This document shows positions 1 to 7,980 of a DNA stretch of 64,000 bases, in pieces. The DNA is taken from positions 310,001 to 374,000 of the forward strand of contig JACKMP010000001.1 in assembly GCA_024235315.1 (NCBI GenBank), in the 5' to 3' direction. The stretch comes from Chromatiaceae bacterium (GTDB lineage Bacteria > Pseudomonadota > Gammaproteobacteria > Chromatiales > Chromatiaceae). The notes under the pieces are model-generated. The model had not been told where the DNA came from. It ran no database searches and was given only the letters and a program-made list of their open reading frames with translations. Position 1 is the stretch's first letter, and each line of letters begins with the position of its first letter. A program made the translations under genes and the position numbers.

Positions 1-106
1 TGGCCCCAAGGTGCTGAACAACTGTCTGACCATGCCTACCGTGCGAATATCCGACACGATGTTCCGCGAGCACAGCTACCGCGAGATGCTGCAGGGCGTG
101 AAATAG
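1..106 (+). CDS. 3' end of an unrecognised gene (partial)
   Basis: An open frame enters from the left edge in frame 2 and stops with TAG at 104-106, leaving about 34 C-terminal residues that end in REMLQGVK. The tail is too short to assign to a family. It is followed by a small inverted repeat (CCGGC/GCCGG around 107-124) without a T-tract and then by the convergent rlmJ. The open frame and codon usage look coding, but the start and identity lie outside the window. Confidence 0.5.
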   Translation, partial: GPKVLNNCLTMPTVRISDTMFREHSYREMLQGVK

Positions 107-144
107 CCGGCAGCCCCCAGCCGGCCCATGGCGGCGGGCCGCAT

Positions 145-984
145 TCAGGGGATGTGCGACTCCAGTGAGAAACGCGCCCCGGCATCAATCGCCAAGCGGT
201 CACGCAGTGTCGGCAGGATACTTGCGAGTTGCTGCGGCAGTGTCCACGGCGGATTGATCACGTAGACACCGCTGCCATACATCCCGCTGTCGGTCGGTTG
301 CCGTACCTGCAGCTCGACCTGCAGCCATGCCGGCGCCCCAAGACGTCGAAACCGCTCGCGCATCACCTGCACTTCATTACGGCGCAGCAGCGGATACCAG
401 AGCACGTAGGTGCCCTGCGCGAATCGCTTGAGCGCTGCGTTCAGGGCCTCTTCGACACGACGGTAGTCGGCCTTCACCTCGTAGGGCGGGTCGATCAGTA
501 TCACCGCCCGCCTGGTCGGCGGCGGAAGGATGCCGACCAGGCCGGCGAAACCATCCTCGCCACGCACCTTCACCTGCCTGCCGGCGGCCTTGACCCCGGC
601 CTGCAGTGCCCGCAGATCGGCCGGGTGCATCTCGAACAGCAGCATCCGGTCTTCGTCACGAATCAGCGATCCGGCCAGCAAAGGCGATCCGGGATAGATC
701 CGCAAGTCTGGCCCGCTGTTGAACTTACGCAATGCGGCCAGGAACGCCACCAGCGCGGGCGGCAACTGTGACTGCTCCCACAGACGCCCGACCCCTTCGA
801 GGTACTCGGCGTTCTGCGCCGCCTGCGACCCTTTGAGATCGTATTGCCCCGCCCCGGCGTGCGTATCGATGTACCAGTACGGTTTGCCCTTTTGACCGTA
901 GTACGAAAGTATCTCGAACAGCACATAGTGCTTCAGAACATCGGCATGGTTGCCGGCATGAAAGGCGTGACGATAGCTCAGCAT
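145..984 (-). CDS. rlmJ: 23S rRNA (adenine(2030)-N6)-methyltransferase RlmJ
   Basis: This 279-residue protein matches the RlmJ (YhiR) family, which uses S-adenosylmethionine to methylate N6 of A2030 in 23S rRNA. The N-terminal signature MLSYRHAFHAGNHADVLKH is typical. The cofactor region YIDTHAGAGQYDL lies near residues 39-51 and the catalytic ILIDPPYE motif near residues 160-168. Length is normal for the family (about 280 residues). The gene is monocistronic, convergent to the partial gene on its left and upstream of a same-strand diguanylate cyclase with an intergenic gap of about 75 bp. No anomalies are seen. Confidence 0.95.
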   Translation of the reverse strand: MLSYRHAFHAGNHADVLKHYVLFEILSYYGQKGKPYWYIDTHAGAGQYDLKGSQAAQNAEYLEGVGRLWEQSQLPPALVAFLAALRKFNSGPDLRIYPGSPLLAGSLIRDEDRMLLFEMHPADLRALQAGVKAAGRQVKVRGEDGFAGLVGILPPPTRRAVILIDPPYEVKADYRRVEEALNAALKRFAQGTYVLWYPLLRRNEVQVMRERFRRLGAPAWLQVELQVRQPTDSGMYGSGVYVINPPWTLPQQLASILPTLRDRLAIDAGARFSLESHIP

Positions 985-1058
985 GTTGGAGACCGGTCAG
1001 ATGAAGGCCGGCATCCTAGCATCCCGCTGCGCCTGTACACGGAACACCGCGCATAACA

Positions 1059-2045
1059 TCAAAACAGGTCCACGCTTCCGCTTCCGCCCGTGCTCTGGTC
1101 ATCGATGTCGGCAAAATCGACACTGCGGTTGCGCCCGTTCTCCTTGGCGAAGTACAACGCCCGGTCAGCCTGGTCTACCAGGCTGGTCGGCAGCACATTC
1201 TCAGCGCAACCCACATATCCGATACTCACGGTGATGCTACCGACGCCGGGGAAGTCATAGTTCTCGACGATGTTGCGGAAGCGTTCGAGGGCAATCCTTG
1301 CCCGATCCGGGCGGGCCGCACACAGCAACACCACGAACTCTTCGCCACCGAACCTGAACAGGTCGTCGGTGTAGCGAAACGAACGCTCCATCAGGCGGGC
1401 GAAATGAATCAGCACCTCATCACCGTAAAGGTGCCCCAGTGTGTCGTTGACGCGCTTGAAATGGTCGATGTCCAGCACGGCGAGGGTCAACGCATGATTC
1501 GGTTGCTCGCGTGCACGCCGGCTGGCCAGCTCGAACAAAACGGCAAAGGTCTGGCGATTGAGCAGGCCGGTCAACGCGTCGCGTTCGCGGCTGTCCATCA
1601 GCCTGACGAGGTTGCCGTATATCTCGATAACCTGCAGCAACTTGGCGCGCAACCAGGGATCCACCGGTACCTTTTCCAACACGACCAGGCGCAGCGGCCC
1701 GATCTCGCCCGACAGCGGAATGATCAACAGTCCGGACTCGCCGTCTTCTGACTCGATGGCAGCCGGCTGCAGGGTTCGAATGACACCCATCAGGTCGAGC
1801 ACACGGTCGCGCTTCTCCAGGCGCTGTCCAGTGTCGTCGAAGCGGCGGATGCTGATATCGTCAGGCCCGATGTCGGACTGTGCCTTGCCTGTTGCGCTGC
1901 GGCCAAATACATCGAGTACCGAAACCTCGGTTCCAGGGGACATCTCGCGCAGGCTGCCGATCAGGTGCCGCGTCAGCGCGATACCGTCGCTCTGCCGGCT
2001 CAACCCTACGACAGTGCTGAGTTGTTCGAAACCATCGTTGGTCAT
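1059..2045 (-). CDS. GGDEF diguanylate cyclase (cytosolic, GAF-like N terminus)
   Basis: This 328-residue protein should make c-di-GMP from two GTP. The C-terminal half (from about residue 155, DALTGLLNRQTF) is a GGDEF domain with an intact FGGEEF active loop near residue 235. An RxxD (RYTD) inhibitory site sits five residues before it, so product inhibition is likely. The N-terminal 150 residues have no transmembrane segment or signal peptide and look like a GAF/PAS-type sensor, but no ligand is visible. I chose the ATG at 2045 because a GAGGGAG ribosome site precedes it; the open frame extends further upstream without an equal signal. It is divergent from the first sulP gene. Confidence 0.85.
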   Translation of the reverse strand: MTNDGFEQLSTVVGLSRQSDGIALTRHLIGSLREMSPGTEVSVLDVFGRSATGKAQSDIGPDDISIRRFDDTGQRLEKRDRVLDLMGVIRTLQPAAIESEDGESGLLIIPLSGEIGPLRLVVLEKVPVDPWLRAKLLQVIEIYGNLVRLMDSRERDALTGLLNRQTFAVLFELASRRAREQPNHALTLAVLDIDHFKRVNDTLGHLYGDEVLIHFARLMERSFRYTDDLFRFGGEEFVVLLCAARPDRARIALERFRNIVENYDFPGVGSITVSIGYVGCAENVLPTSLVDQADRALYFAKENGRNRSVDFADIDDQSTGGSGSVDLF

Positions 2046-2189
2046 AGGTCTCCCTCGACTTGCTAACGGCGCGTCGACGTTGCGCTTTAGTTCCGGGCGC
2101 GCAGTCCAGCCGCGCATCCGGCGGCCGGCGCCGGCACCGCCGGTGCGCTATCCCTTCGTGGCCGACCGTTCACTCAAACGGCCACGTCG

Positions 2190-2205
2190 ATCGACGATCG
2201 TCGAT
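2190..2205. promoter_or_regulatory. 16-bp perfect palindrome in the dgc/sulP1 divergent promoter region
   Basis: ATCGACGATCGTCGAT is a perfect palindrome in the 244-bp gap between the divergent diguanylate cyclase and sulP1, about 85 bp before the sulP1 start. It shares the core ACGATCGT with the 14-bp palindrome upstream of cbbL (16058-16071). It may be a dimer operator. Perfect palindromes of this length arise by chance in GC-rich DNA, so this is only a candidate. Confidence 0.35.
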
Positions 2206-2289
2206 GAATCTGATCGAAACTATCACTTTTCATCGCCACCCCGTTGCAGCTTATAACAATGGCAAGCTTGGATTTGCGGGTGGCAGTCA

Positions 2290-3996
2290 ATGCCCATTCT
2301 CAACGAGATTCGCTTCGACAACGTGCGCGGCGACCTGTTCGGCGGCGTGACGGCAGCCATCATCGCACTGCCGATGGCGCTTGCCTTTGGCGTGGCCTCG
2401 GGCGCCGGGCCGGCGGCCGGGCTGTACGGCGCCGTGCTGGTCGGCCTGTTTGCAGCGCTGTTCGGCGGCACCCCGACACTGATCTCGGAACCGACCGGGC
2501 CGATGACCGTGGTTATGACGGCCATCATTGCCCACCTGGTCGCGGCCAATCCCGAGCAGGGTATGGCCATGGCGTTCACCGTCGTGATGCTGGCCGGAAT
2601 ACTCCAGATGGTCTTCGGTGCACTCAAACTCGGGCACTACGTGACCATGATGCCGTACACGGTGATCTCGGGTTTCATGACAGGGATCGGCATGATCCTG
2701 ATCGTGCTGCAGCTCGGTCCTTTCCTGGGCCACGCAACACCGCCGGGCGGCGTTATCGGTACGATCGGGGCGATTCCGGCAATGATCGCGGACATCCAGC
2801 CCGCCGAAACTGCACTTGCAATCTTCACCTTCGGCCTGATCGCGCTGTTCCCCAAGCGTCTGATCAGGCTGCTGCCACCGCAACTGCTCGCACTGGTCGC
2901 CGGCACGCTGCTCTCGGTCTTCCTGCTCGCCAACGTGGACATCCGGCAGATCGGCGAGATACCTACCGGCCTGCCCGCACTGCAGATGCCGGTGTTCACC
3001 GCATCACAGTGGCAGCTGATGGTGATCGACGCCGCGGTACTTGCGGTACTCGGCAGCATCGACGCCCTGCTGACCTCGGTGATCGCCGAGAGCATGACCC
3101 GCAAGGAACACAGTTCGAACAAGGAGCTGTTTGGCCAGGGTATGGGCAACCTCGCCTCCGGCCTGTTCGGCGGCATCCCGGGCGCCGGGGCGACCATGGG
3201 CACCGTGGTCAATATCCAGACCGGTGGCCGTAGCGCCCTTTCCGGGCTGACCCGCGCCCTGCTGCTTATGGTCGTCGTGCTCTGGGCGGCACCGCTGACC
3301 TCACACATCCCTCTCGCAGTACTCGCCGGCATCGCGCTCAAAGTCGGCGTCGACATCATCGACTGGTCGTTCCTGCGACGCGCACACCGGGTATCTTCCA
3401 AAGCGGCGATGATCATGTACGGCGTGATCGCGTTGACGGTGTTCGTCGACCTGATCACCGCGGTGGCACTTGGAGTGTTCGTCGCCAATGTACTGACGAT
3501 CGAACGCATGGTCAGGCTGCAGAGCCGTTCGATGAAGACGATCGAACACCGGGATGTGTCGAACGACCTTACCCATGACGAGCAGACCCTGCTGCAGCAA
3601 GCGAAGGGCCGAATACTGGTATTCGCGCTCGGCGGACCGCTGATCTTCGGAGTCGCCAAGGCAATCTCACGGCAGCATGCGGTACTTCCTGATCACGAGA
3701 TACTGATTCTGGACTTCAGCGAGGTGCCGGTGCTCGGTGTCTCGTCGTCGCTGGCACTGGAGACGATGATCCTGGAGGATCTCTCCCAGAAACATCCGGT
3801 GTTCATAGTCGGCGCCGAAGGAGATGTGCTCCAGCGACTCAAGACACTGGGCCTGATCGACGCGCTACCCGTGGAATACATTGTCACCACGCGCCAGGCG
3901 GCCCTGGAAAAGGCGACACAACTCCTCGAACGCAGCCACAGCGGCGACCGTGCTGGCGCCCCACCGGTCGGCGCCAGCCGGGAAGTGGCGGCATGA
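2290..3996 (+). CDS. SulP-family anion permease with STAS domain (putative bicarbonate transporter)
   Basis: This is a 568-residue inner-membrane protein of the SulP/SLC26 family. The N-terminal 400 residues carry about 10-12 hydrophobic helices with the family signatures EPTGPMTVVM (near 80) and GSIDALLTSVIAES (near 255). The C-terminal 130 residues form a STAS domain (LVFALGGPLIFGVAK onward). SulP proteins carry sulfate, bicarbonate or other anions. BicA-type members next to carbon-fixation genes take up bicarbonate, and the downstream SSUL-like gene and csoS1D support that role here. It is a paralogue of the second SulP at 22437-24113. Substrate specificity cannot be read from the sequence. 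The gene appears intact. Confidence 0.88.
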   Translation: MPILNEIRFDNVRGDLFGGVTAAIIALPMALAFGVASGAGPAAGLYGAVLVGLFAALFGGTPTLISEPTGPMTVVMTAIIAHLVAANPEQGMAMAFTVVMLAGILQMVFGALKLGHYVTMMPYTVISGFMTGIGMILIVLQLGPFLGHATPPGGVIGTIGAIPAMIADIQPAETALAIFTFGLIALFPKRLIRLLPPQLLALVAGTLLSVFLLANVDIRQIGEIPTGLPALQMPVFTASQWQLMVIDAAVLAVLGSIDALLTSVIAESMTRKEHSSNKELFGQGMGNLASGLFGGIPGAGATMGTVVNIQTGGRSALSGLTRALLLMVVVLWAAPLTSHIPLAVLAGIALKVGVDIIDWSFLRRAHRVSSKAAMIMYGVIALTVFVDLITAVALGVFVANVLTIERMVRLQSRSMKTIEHRDVSNDLTHDEQTLLQQAKGRILVFALGGPLIFGVAKAISRQHAVLPDHEILILDFSEVPVLGVSSSLALETMILEDLSQKHPVFIVGAEGDVLQRLKTLGLIDALPVEYIVTTRQAALEKATQLLERSHSGDRAGAPPVGASREVAA

Positions 3997-4044
3997 ACAG
4001 GATGCGCCACCGGTTACCGATGAATCCCGACAGACCCATAGATC

Positions 4045-4060
4045 ATAGATCCGCATCTAT
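4045..4060. promoter_or_regulatory. Dyad ATAGAT-N4-ATCTAT, candidate operator (copy 1)
   Basis: A perfect 6-bp inverted repeat with a 4-bp spacer (CCGC) lies 132 bp before the start of the SSUL-like gene. The left arm is doubled, with CATAGAT at both 4037-4043 and 4044-4050. The same arms and spacing recur at 15774-15789 upstream of cbbL. The length, symmetry and position fit a LysR-type site, with CbbR encoded at 5897-6943, but no binding has been shown and the classic T-N11-A spacing is not obvious. Confidence 0.55.
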
Positions 4061-4191
4061 CGCGTCCTCGCCCATTTCCTATTTCCGCTGCACGAGTTCA
4101 CTGACTAGTCTTGACTCTCGAAGCGACAGGCCGTCAACAAAGGCTACCGCACGCACCGATTATCGGGCACATCGGCCTGGGAGATGCAAAC

Positions 4192-4506
4192 ATGCTGGCG
4201 ATGGAACAACAGGACATGAAAGACTGCGACTCCAGGACAGTCCGCGCCCTCGGACAGATCGGCGAATGCCTCAGGAGGGGCTGTGTAATCTGCATCGAAC
4301 ACACACCACTGATGGCTCCACGCTTTACACCCTGGCAACCCTGGGGGAAACGCTGCTGCTACAGTGGCGACGTCCACGAGATCTGCACCGAGATCGACCG
4401 CTGTCGCGACGCGCACGTCGACCATCACATACGACTGAACATCGAGGACTACAGCTTCCGCAGCCGCTTCTCGCTCGTGGTTCACAGCCCGACCAACGAG
4501 GGCTGA
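4192..4506 (+). CDS. Free-standing RuBisCO small-subunit-like (SSUL-like) protein
   Basis: This 104-residue protein resembles the RbcS fold. It has an initial helix (ALGQIGECLRRG) followed by a strand (CVICIEH) where CbbS has QGWxPxIE. A PWQPWGK segment sits at the place of YWTMWKLP, then an EIDRCRDAHVDHHIRL stretch where CbbS reads ExCRxxYPxHxIRL, and the end FSLVVHSP matches the CbbS ending FVVxxP. It lacks the N-terminal ETxSYLP segment of true small subunits, as do the SSUL modules of cyanobacterial CcmM. The true cbbS is separate (13861-14197). GGGAG before the ATG at 4192 supports the start. It lies between sulP1 and csoS1D behind the shared dyad. I infer a RuBisCO-binding or carboxysome-assembly role; the function is unproven. 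Confidence 0.65.
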   Translation: MLAMEQQDMKDCDSRTVRALGQIGECLRRGCVICIEHTPLMAPRFTPWQPWGKRCCYSGDVHEICTEIDRCRDAHVDHHIRLNIEDYSFRSRFSLVVHSPTNEG

Positions 4507-4663
4507 TCCGGGCGTGCTCCCTTTACGCATCGAACCTGGGTGATGCTGTCCGCTGCAGTGATTGCAGGCCTCAGCAACGCAACTCCTCCCGGGTACTTTA
4601 TCGGAGCAGGCGCAAGCCCGGTGCGCTATGCTTTCGCGCCTTTCTGCAGGGCGATGCGCAGGC

Positions 4664-5278
4664 ATGATCAACCTCCGGACCTACGTCTACATCGACTCGC
4701 TGCAGCCGCAGTTGGCGGCGTACATGGCGACCGTGTCGCAGGGCTTTCTGCCGGTCCCGGGCGACGCATGCCTATGGGTCGAGGTTTCGCCCGGCATGGC
4801 AATCCACCGTCTCACCGACATCGCATTGAAGGCCACCCGCGTGCACCTGGCCCAGCAGGTCGTGGAGCGCTCTTACGGATCCATGGTGGTGCATCATCGC
4901 GACCAGAGTGACGTGCGGGAGGCAGGCCGCGTGGTGCTGGCCAACATAGGTGCCAGCCAGGACCAGAGGGAAAGGTGCCGCATTGCCTGGCAGGAGACCA
5001 TCCGTGGCATGACGCCCGACCACACAGTGCTGATCAACCGGCAGGACCGGCGTGGCTCGATGATCCTGCCGGGACAGAGCATGTTCATCCTTGAAACCGA
5101 ACCCGCTGGCTATGTCGTGTATGCCGCCAACCAGGCCGAAAAGGCCGCGAATATAACGCTGATCGACGTGCGTGCGGTCGGCGCCTTCGGGCGCCTGATC
5201 CTGTCGGGCAGGGAAGGCGACATCGATGAAGCCGCGGCAGCCGCGATCGCGGCGGTCGAAAGCCCCTCGGGCACCTGA
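4664..5278 (+). CDS. csoS1D: Carboxysome shell protein CsoS1D (tandem BMC, BMC-T)
   Basis: This 204-residue protein has two bacterial-microcompartment domains in tandem and matches CsoS1D, which forms pseudohexameric double-layer trimers with a gated central pore in alpha-carboxysome shells. Diagnostic stretches are SLQPQLAAYMATVSQGFLPV near the start, VVERSYGS, carrying the Glu-Arg pore-gating pair of the family, and SMILPGQSMFILETEPAGY in the second half. It is shorter than the Prochlorococcus protein, which carries an extra N-terminal extension. The ATG at 4664 is chosen because homology begins right after it (MINLRTYVYID). It is encoded apart from the main cso operon, on the opposite strand, with the SSUL-like gene upstream and a Nudix gene 11 bp downstream. 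Confidence 0.9.
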   Translation: MINLRTYVYIDSLQPQLAAYMATVSQGFLPVPGDACLWVEVSPGMAIHRLTDIALKATRVHLAQQVVERSYGSMVVHHRDQSDVREAGRVVLANIGASQDQRERCRIAWQETIRGMTPDHTVLINRQDRRGSMILPGQSMFILETEPAGYVVYAANQAEKAANITLIDVRAVGAFGRLILSGREGDIDEAAAAAIAAVESPSGT

Positions 5279-5289
5279 TCCCTCATCCC

Positions 5290-5844
5290 ATGCATCGCCG
5301 CGAACTGCTGAACCTGCTGGACCGACACCGCACCCGTTTCATGGATGAGGCGGCGTATGTCACACGCACTCGCAAATTCGTCTCGACTCACCAGAACTGC
5401 TTCCATTGCGACCTTTGGCCAGGGCACGTTACCGGCTCCGCCTGGGTGGTCAACCCTCGCAGGGACAGGGTGCTGCTTCTCCACCACCGCAAGCACGATC
5501 AATGGTTCCAGCCCGGCGGTCATGCCGACGGTGACGCCGATATCCTGCGGGTCGCGCTTCGCGAGACCTCGGAGGAGACGGGGCTTGATCAGTCACACGT
5601 TCGCCTGATTGGCAACACGATCTTTGACGTCGACATCCACCGGATACCCGCGAGCCGCCGCGGTCCGCAGCATGATCACTATGACATCCGCTTCCTGGTG
5701 GAGATGGACGACGACCTCGCCATACCTGGAAACGACGAGTCGCACCAGATCCTTTGGGTACCCCTTGGCGACGTGGCGCGCTTCAACAACAACCTTTCGA
5801 CCCGCCGGATGGTGGAGAAGACGAGGCGTATGCGCGGCGCCTGA
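5290..5844 (+). CDS. Nudix hydrolase downstream of csoS1D
   Basis: This 184-residue protein has a Nudix box around residues 77-100 (GGHADGDAD...RETSEETGL). The RExSEExG catalytic core, which binds the metal ions, is intact. The glutamate that usually stands seven residues before RE is replaced by Ala. Nudix enzymes cleave nucleoside diphosphates linked to another group; the substrate here is unknown. It starts 11 bp after csoS1D and is probably in the same transcript, so a housekeeping link to CO2 fixation (for instance clearing a sugar-phosphate or nucleotide by-product) is possible but inferred. Confidence 0.8.
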   Translation: MHRRELLNLLDRHRTRFMDEAAYVTRTRKFVSTHQNCFHCDLWPGHVTGSAWVVNPRRDRVLLLHHRKHDQWFQPGGHADGDADILRVALRETSEETGLDQSHVRLIGNTIFDVDIHRIPASRRGPQHDHYDIRFLVEMDDDLAIPGNDESHQILWVPLGDVARFNNNLSTRRMVEKTRRMRGA

Positions 5845-5861
5845 ATGGCTGCAGGATTCGC

Positions 5862-5878
5862 CGGCATCCGTGATGCCG
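5862..5878. terminator. Hairpin between convergent nudix and cbbR genes
   Basis: CGGCATC-CGT-GATGCCG is a perfect 7-bp stem with a 3-nt loop in the 52-bp gap between two convergent genes. There is no clear T-run on either side, so it may be a weak bidirectional terminator or a processing structure. Confidence 0.4.
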
Positions 5879-5896
5879 AGAGAGATTCAGGCCAGT

Positions 5897-6943
5897 TCAG
5901 CGATTCTTCCTGGCGGCTTTTCGGCGCGACGGCATCGAGCCGCTCATGAACCTGCTCAGGTCAGGCCACATGGCCTCCATGCGCTCACGCATACGCGGTT
6001 CGAGTTCCAGGGCGAACGTCAGGAAGGCCTTTGCGACCAGCGACAGCTCCTTACCCTTTGGATGGACCAGGTACCACTGGCGCATGATCGGAAAGCCCTC
6101 TACGTCAAGGATCGCTACCGGGCCATCGGGTCCCTCCAATGCCAGGGTATGCAGCGACAAGACCGAGAGGCCCAAACCGCCAACGATCGCATGTTTGATC
6201 GCCTCGTTGCTGCCCAGCTCCATGCGCACGTGTGGACGACCACCGAACTCATCGAACATCCGCAATGTCGCATCGCGTATGCCCGAGCCCGGTTCGCGCA
6301 GAATAAATGGTTCTTCCATGATCTGTGACAGCGCGATCTTCTTCTTGCCGACCAGCGGGTGGTTGCGTGGAGCCATCACCACCAGCGGGTTCGGCGCGAA
6401 CGGGAAAGCCTCAATGTCCGACTGATCGGAGGGTGCCTGGCCCATTATGTACAGATCGTCCTCGTTGGCGTTGATGCGCTCAATGATGCGGTCACGGTTG
6501 GAGACCTTGAGTGCAACCTCGATGCCCGGATACTGCTGGCAAAACTCGCCGAGAATCTCAGGTGCGAAATATTTGGCGGTCGTGATGACACCCAAGCGCA
6601 GCCGACCACGCTTTATGCCTTTCAGATCCGCCAGCTTCATCTCCAGGTTCGCCAGCGTCTCGAAGATGCGGCGGCAGGATTCGTATAGCTCCATGCCCGC
6701 TTCCGTTGGGCTGACGTTTCTGCCGACATGCTCGAACAGCGGCAAGCCCATCGAGTCGGCCAACTTCTTGATCTGCATCGAAACGGTGGGTTGGGTAAGG
6801 AACAGCTCTTCCGCAGCGCGCGTGAAACTGCCGAGTCGCACGATTGCCTCAAACAACTGCAACTGGCGCAATGTTGCGTGCCGGATCAGATAATCGGGCA
6901 TCGCAGCAGGTGGTGTGTATGACTGATCTCTGGACGGGGGCAT
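5897..6943 (-). CDS. cbbR: LysR-type transcriptional regulator CbbR
   Basis: This regulator of about 348 residues has a winged-helix N terminus (LRQLQLFEAIVRLGSFTRAA, then TQPTVSMQIKKLA) and a two-subdomain effector-binding region. It closely fits CbbR, the activator of Calvin-cycle operons that senses metabolites such as RuBP, ATP or NADPH. The ATG at 6943 is preferred because AGGA lies 6 bp upstream; a TTG two codons earlier is also open. Unusually, it sits downstream of and in the same orientation as the cso operon, 190 bp after mcdB, rather than divergent from cbbL. A small hairpin lies just upstream of its start. Confidence 0.88.
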   Translation of the reverse strand: MPPSRDQSYTPPAAMPDYLIRHATLRQLQLFEAIVRLGSFTRAAEELFLTQPTVSMQIKKLADSMGLPLFEHVGRNVSPTEAGMELYESCRRIFETLANLEMKLADLKGIKRGRLRLGVITTAKYFAPEILGEFCQQYPGIEVALKVSNRDRIIERINANEDDLYIMGQAPSDQSDIEAFPFAPNPLVVMAPRNHPLVGKKKIALSQIMEEPFILREPGSGIRDATLRMFDEFGGRPHVRMELGSNEAIKHAIVGGLGLSVLSLHTLALEGPDGPVAILDVEGFPIMRQWYLVHPKGKELSLVAKAFLTFALELEPRMRERMEAMWPDLSRFMSGSMPSRRKAARKNR

Positions 6944-6966
6944 GTTCAATCCTCACGTCGGGGTTC

Positions 6967-6981
6967 GGCGTACGCTACGCC
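6967..6981. promoter_or_regulatory. Hairpin upstream of cbbR
   Basis: GGCGTA-CGC-TACGCC is a perfect 6-bp stem with a 3-nt loop, 24-38 bp before the cbbR start in the mcdB-cbbR gap. It could be an operator for autoregulation or a short mRNA structure. I see no stronger promoter elements in this gap. Confidence 0.3.
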
Positions 6982-7133
6982 GTCGCCCGGTTACGTCTGT
7001 GTGGCCCAAATCTGGGTGGGGATCATCGTTGCTCGCTCTGGCACACCTAATGTTGCCTCTGATGGCAGACTGACAAACGCGCAATCGACGCGGTATTCCG
7101 CTCGGACGATACTGCAACCAATCCCCGTTGTGG

Positions 7134-7349
7134 CTAATCAGGCCACACACGCCGGCCGGCCTGGTAATGCCCGGCAGAGACGTCTGTGGCCGCCTTTCCC
7201 GCTTTCGCACCCTTGCTCTGCCCGGCAACACTACGTGCCCGCGTTGCGGCTTTGGCCGGCGCTGCTGTGGGATCCGCCTTGGCGGCCGCTGCCTTGGTTC
7301 GGCGGATCGAAGCAACCAGTTGATCTCCGGTCTTGTCTTTGCTCGTCAT
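7134..7349 (-). CDS. mcdB: Carboxysome positioning protein McdB (alpha type)
   Basis: This 71-residue, Ala/Lys-rich, low-complexity protein fits alpha-McdB, the adaptor linking carboxysomes to the ParA-type ATPase McdA. It has a conserved N-terminal block (DQLVASIRRTK near residues 9-19), a disordered basic middle, and a C-terminal RRVWPD with the tryptophan characteristic of the family. It overlaps mcdA by 4 bp (ATGA), implying translational coupling, and has a GAGGTAA ribosome site. It is the last gene of the cso operon and is unaffected by the indels that break its upstream neighbours. It is one of the shorter members of a variable family. Confidence 0.82.
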   Translation of the reverse strand: MTSKDKTGDQLVASIRRTKAAAAKADPTAAPAKAATRARSVAGQSKGAKAGKAATDVSAGHYQAGRRVWPD

Positions 7350-7971
7350 GTCCTGATTACCTCCTCGATAAGTTCTCGGATTTCGTTGGCGGCCACGGCG
7401 CCGCGACTGCCAAGATCCATCACCGTCCGCCCTTCCAGCACACTGCTGCGGTAGGCAACCCGGCGCCTGATAGCGGTCCGTGCTGCCGGCAGATTGAGCT
7501 CGGCAAGTGCCTGGCGCATCAGCTGCGACAACCGGGTTCTTGGTTCCAGCTGGTTGATAACCAGCAGCGCACGAAGCCTCGGGTTTGCCAGCCTCGCTGT
7601 CTCCACCCTGCTTTCGATGTGCACCGTGGCCCAAAGATCGAGAGGAGACGGCTGCACCGGGATCAAGGCCAACTCGCACAGCTCGAGTGCCTGAGCCGTC
7701 TGCACGGCGTCTACTGAAGGCGGGCAATCGACAACAAGATTCGTGAAGCTTTTCATCGACTTGCTGACCTGCGCGGCCAACCCGTCCACCGCGTCGATAA
7801 CGGCTACCGCATCATCACGCACGGCAAGTTCACGCCACTGCAGTGACGAGCGCTGTGGATCTGCGTCCAGTATCGCCGTTGGCGACCTCTCGGCGAGCGC
7901 GCTCGCGAGTTCACGCACAGCGTCGTTTTGCCGGCACCGCCCTTGTTTCCGACCAGCGCAATGATCGGCAT
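7346..7971 (-). CDS. mcdA: ParA-type ATPase McdA (carboxysome positioning), frameshifted
   Basis: The frame from the ATG at 7971 gives a deviant Walker A box GNKGGAGKTT with the signature lysine at residues 8-17. One base is then missing near 7909 (AACTCGCG where AACCTCGCG is expected), after which the alternate frame continues LASALAERSPTAILDADPQ to the stop. Restoring the base gives about 208 residues, normal for alpha-McdA. McdA forms ATP-dependent gradients on the nucleoid that space carboxysomes through McdB. It sits between the acRAF gene and mcdB, as in other proteobacterial cso loci. Conservation on both sides of the shift favours a sequence error over a true pseudogene. Confidence 0.82.
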
Positions 7972-7980
7972 GGCGTTCGA

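Noticed and set aside
3993..4667. Long plus-strand open frame across the sulP1-csoS1D interval
   Set aside because: It overlaps the SSUL-like gene in another frame, is rich in Arg/Ser/Pro as in shadow frames of GC-rich DNA, and has no recognisable domain.
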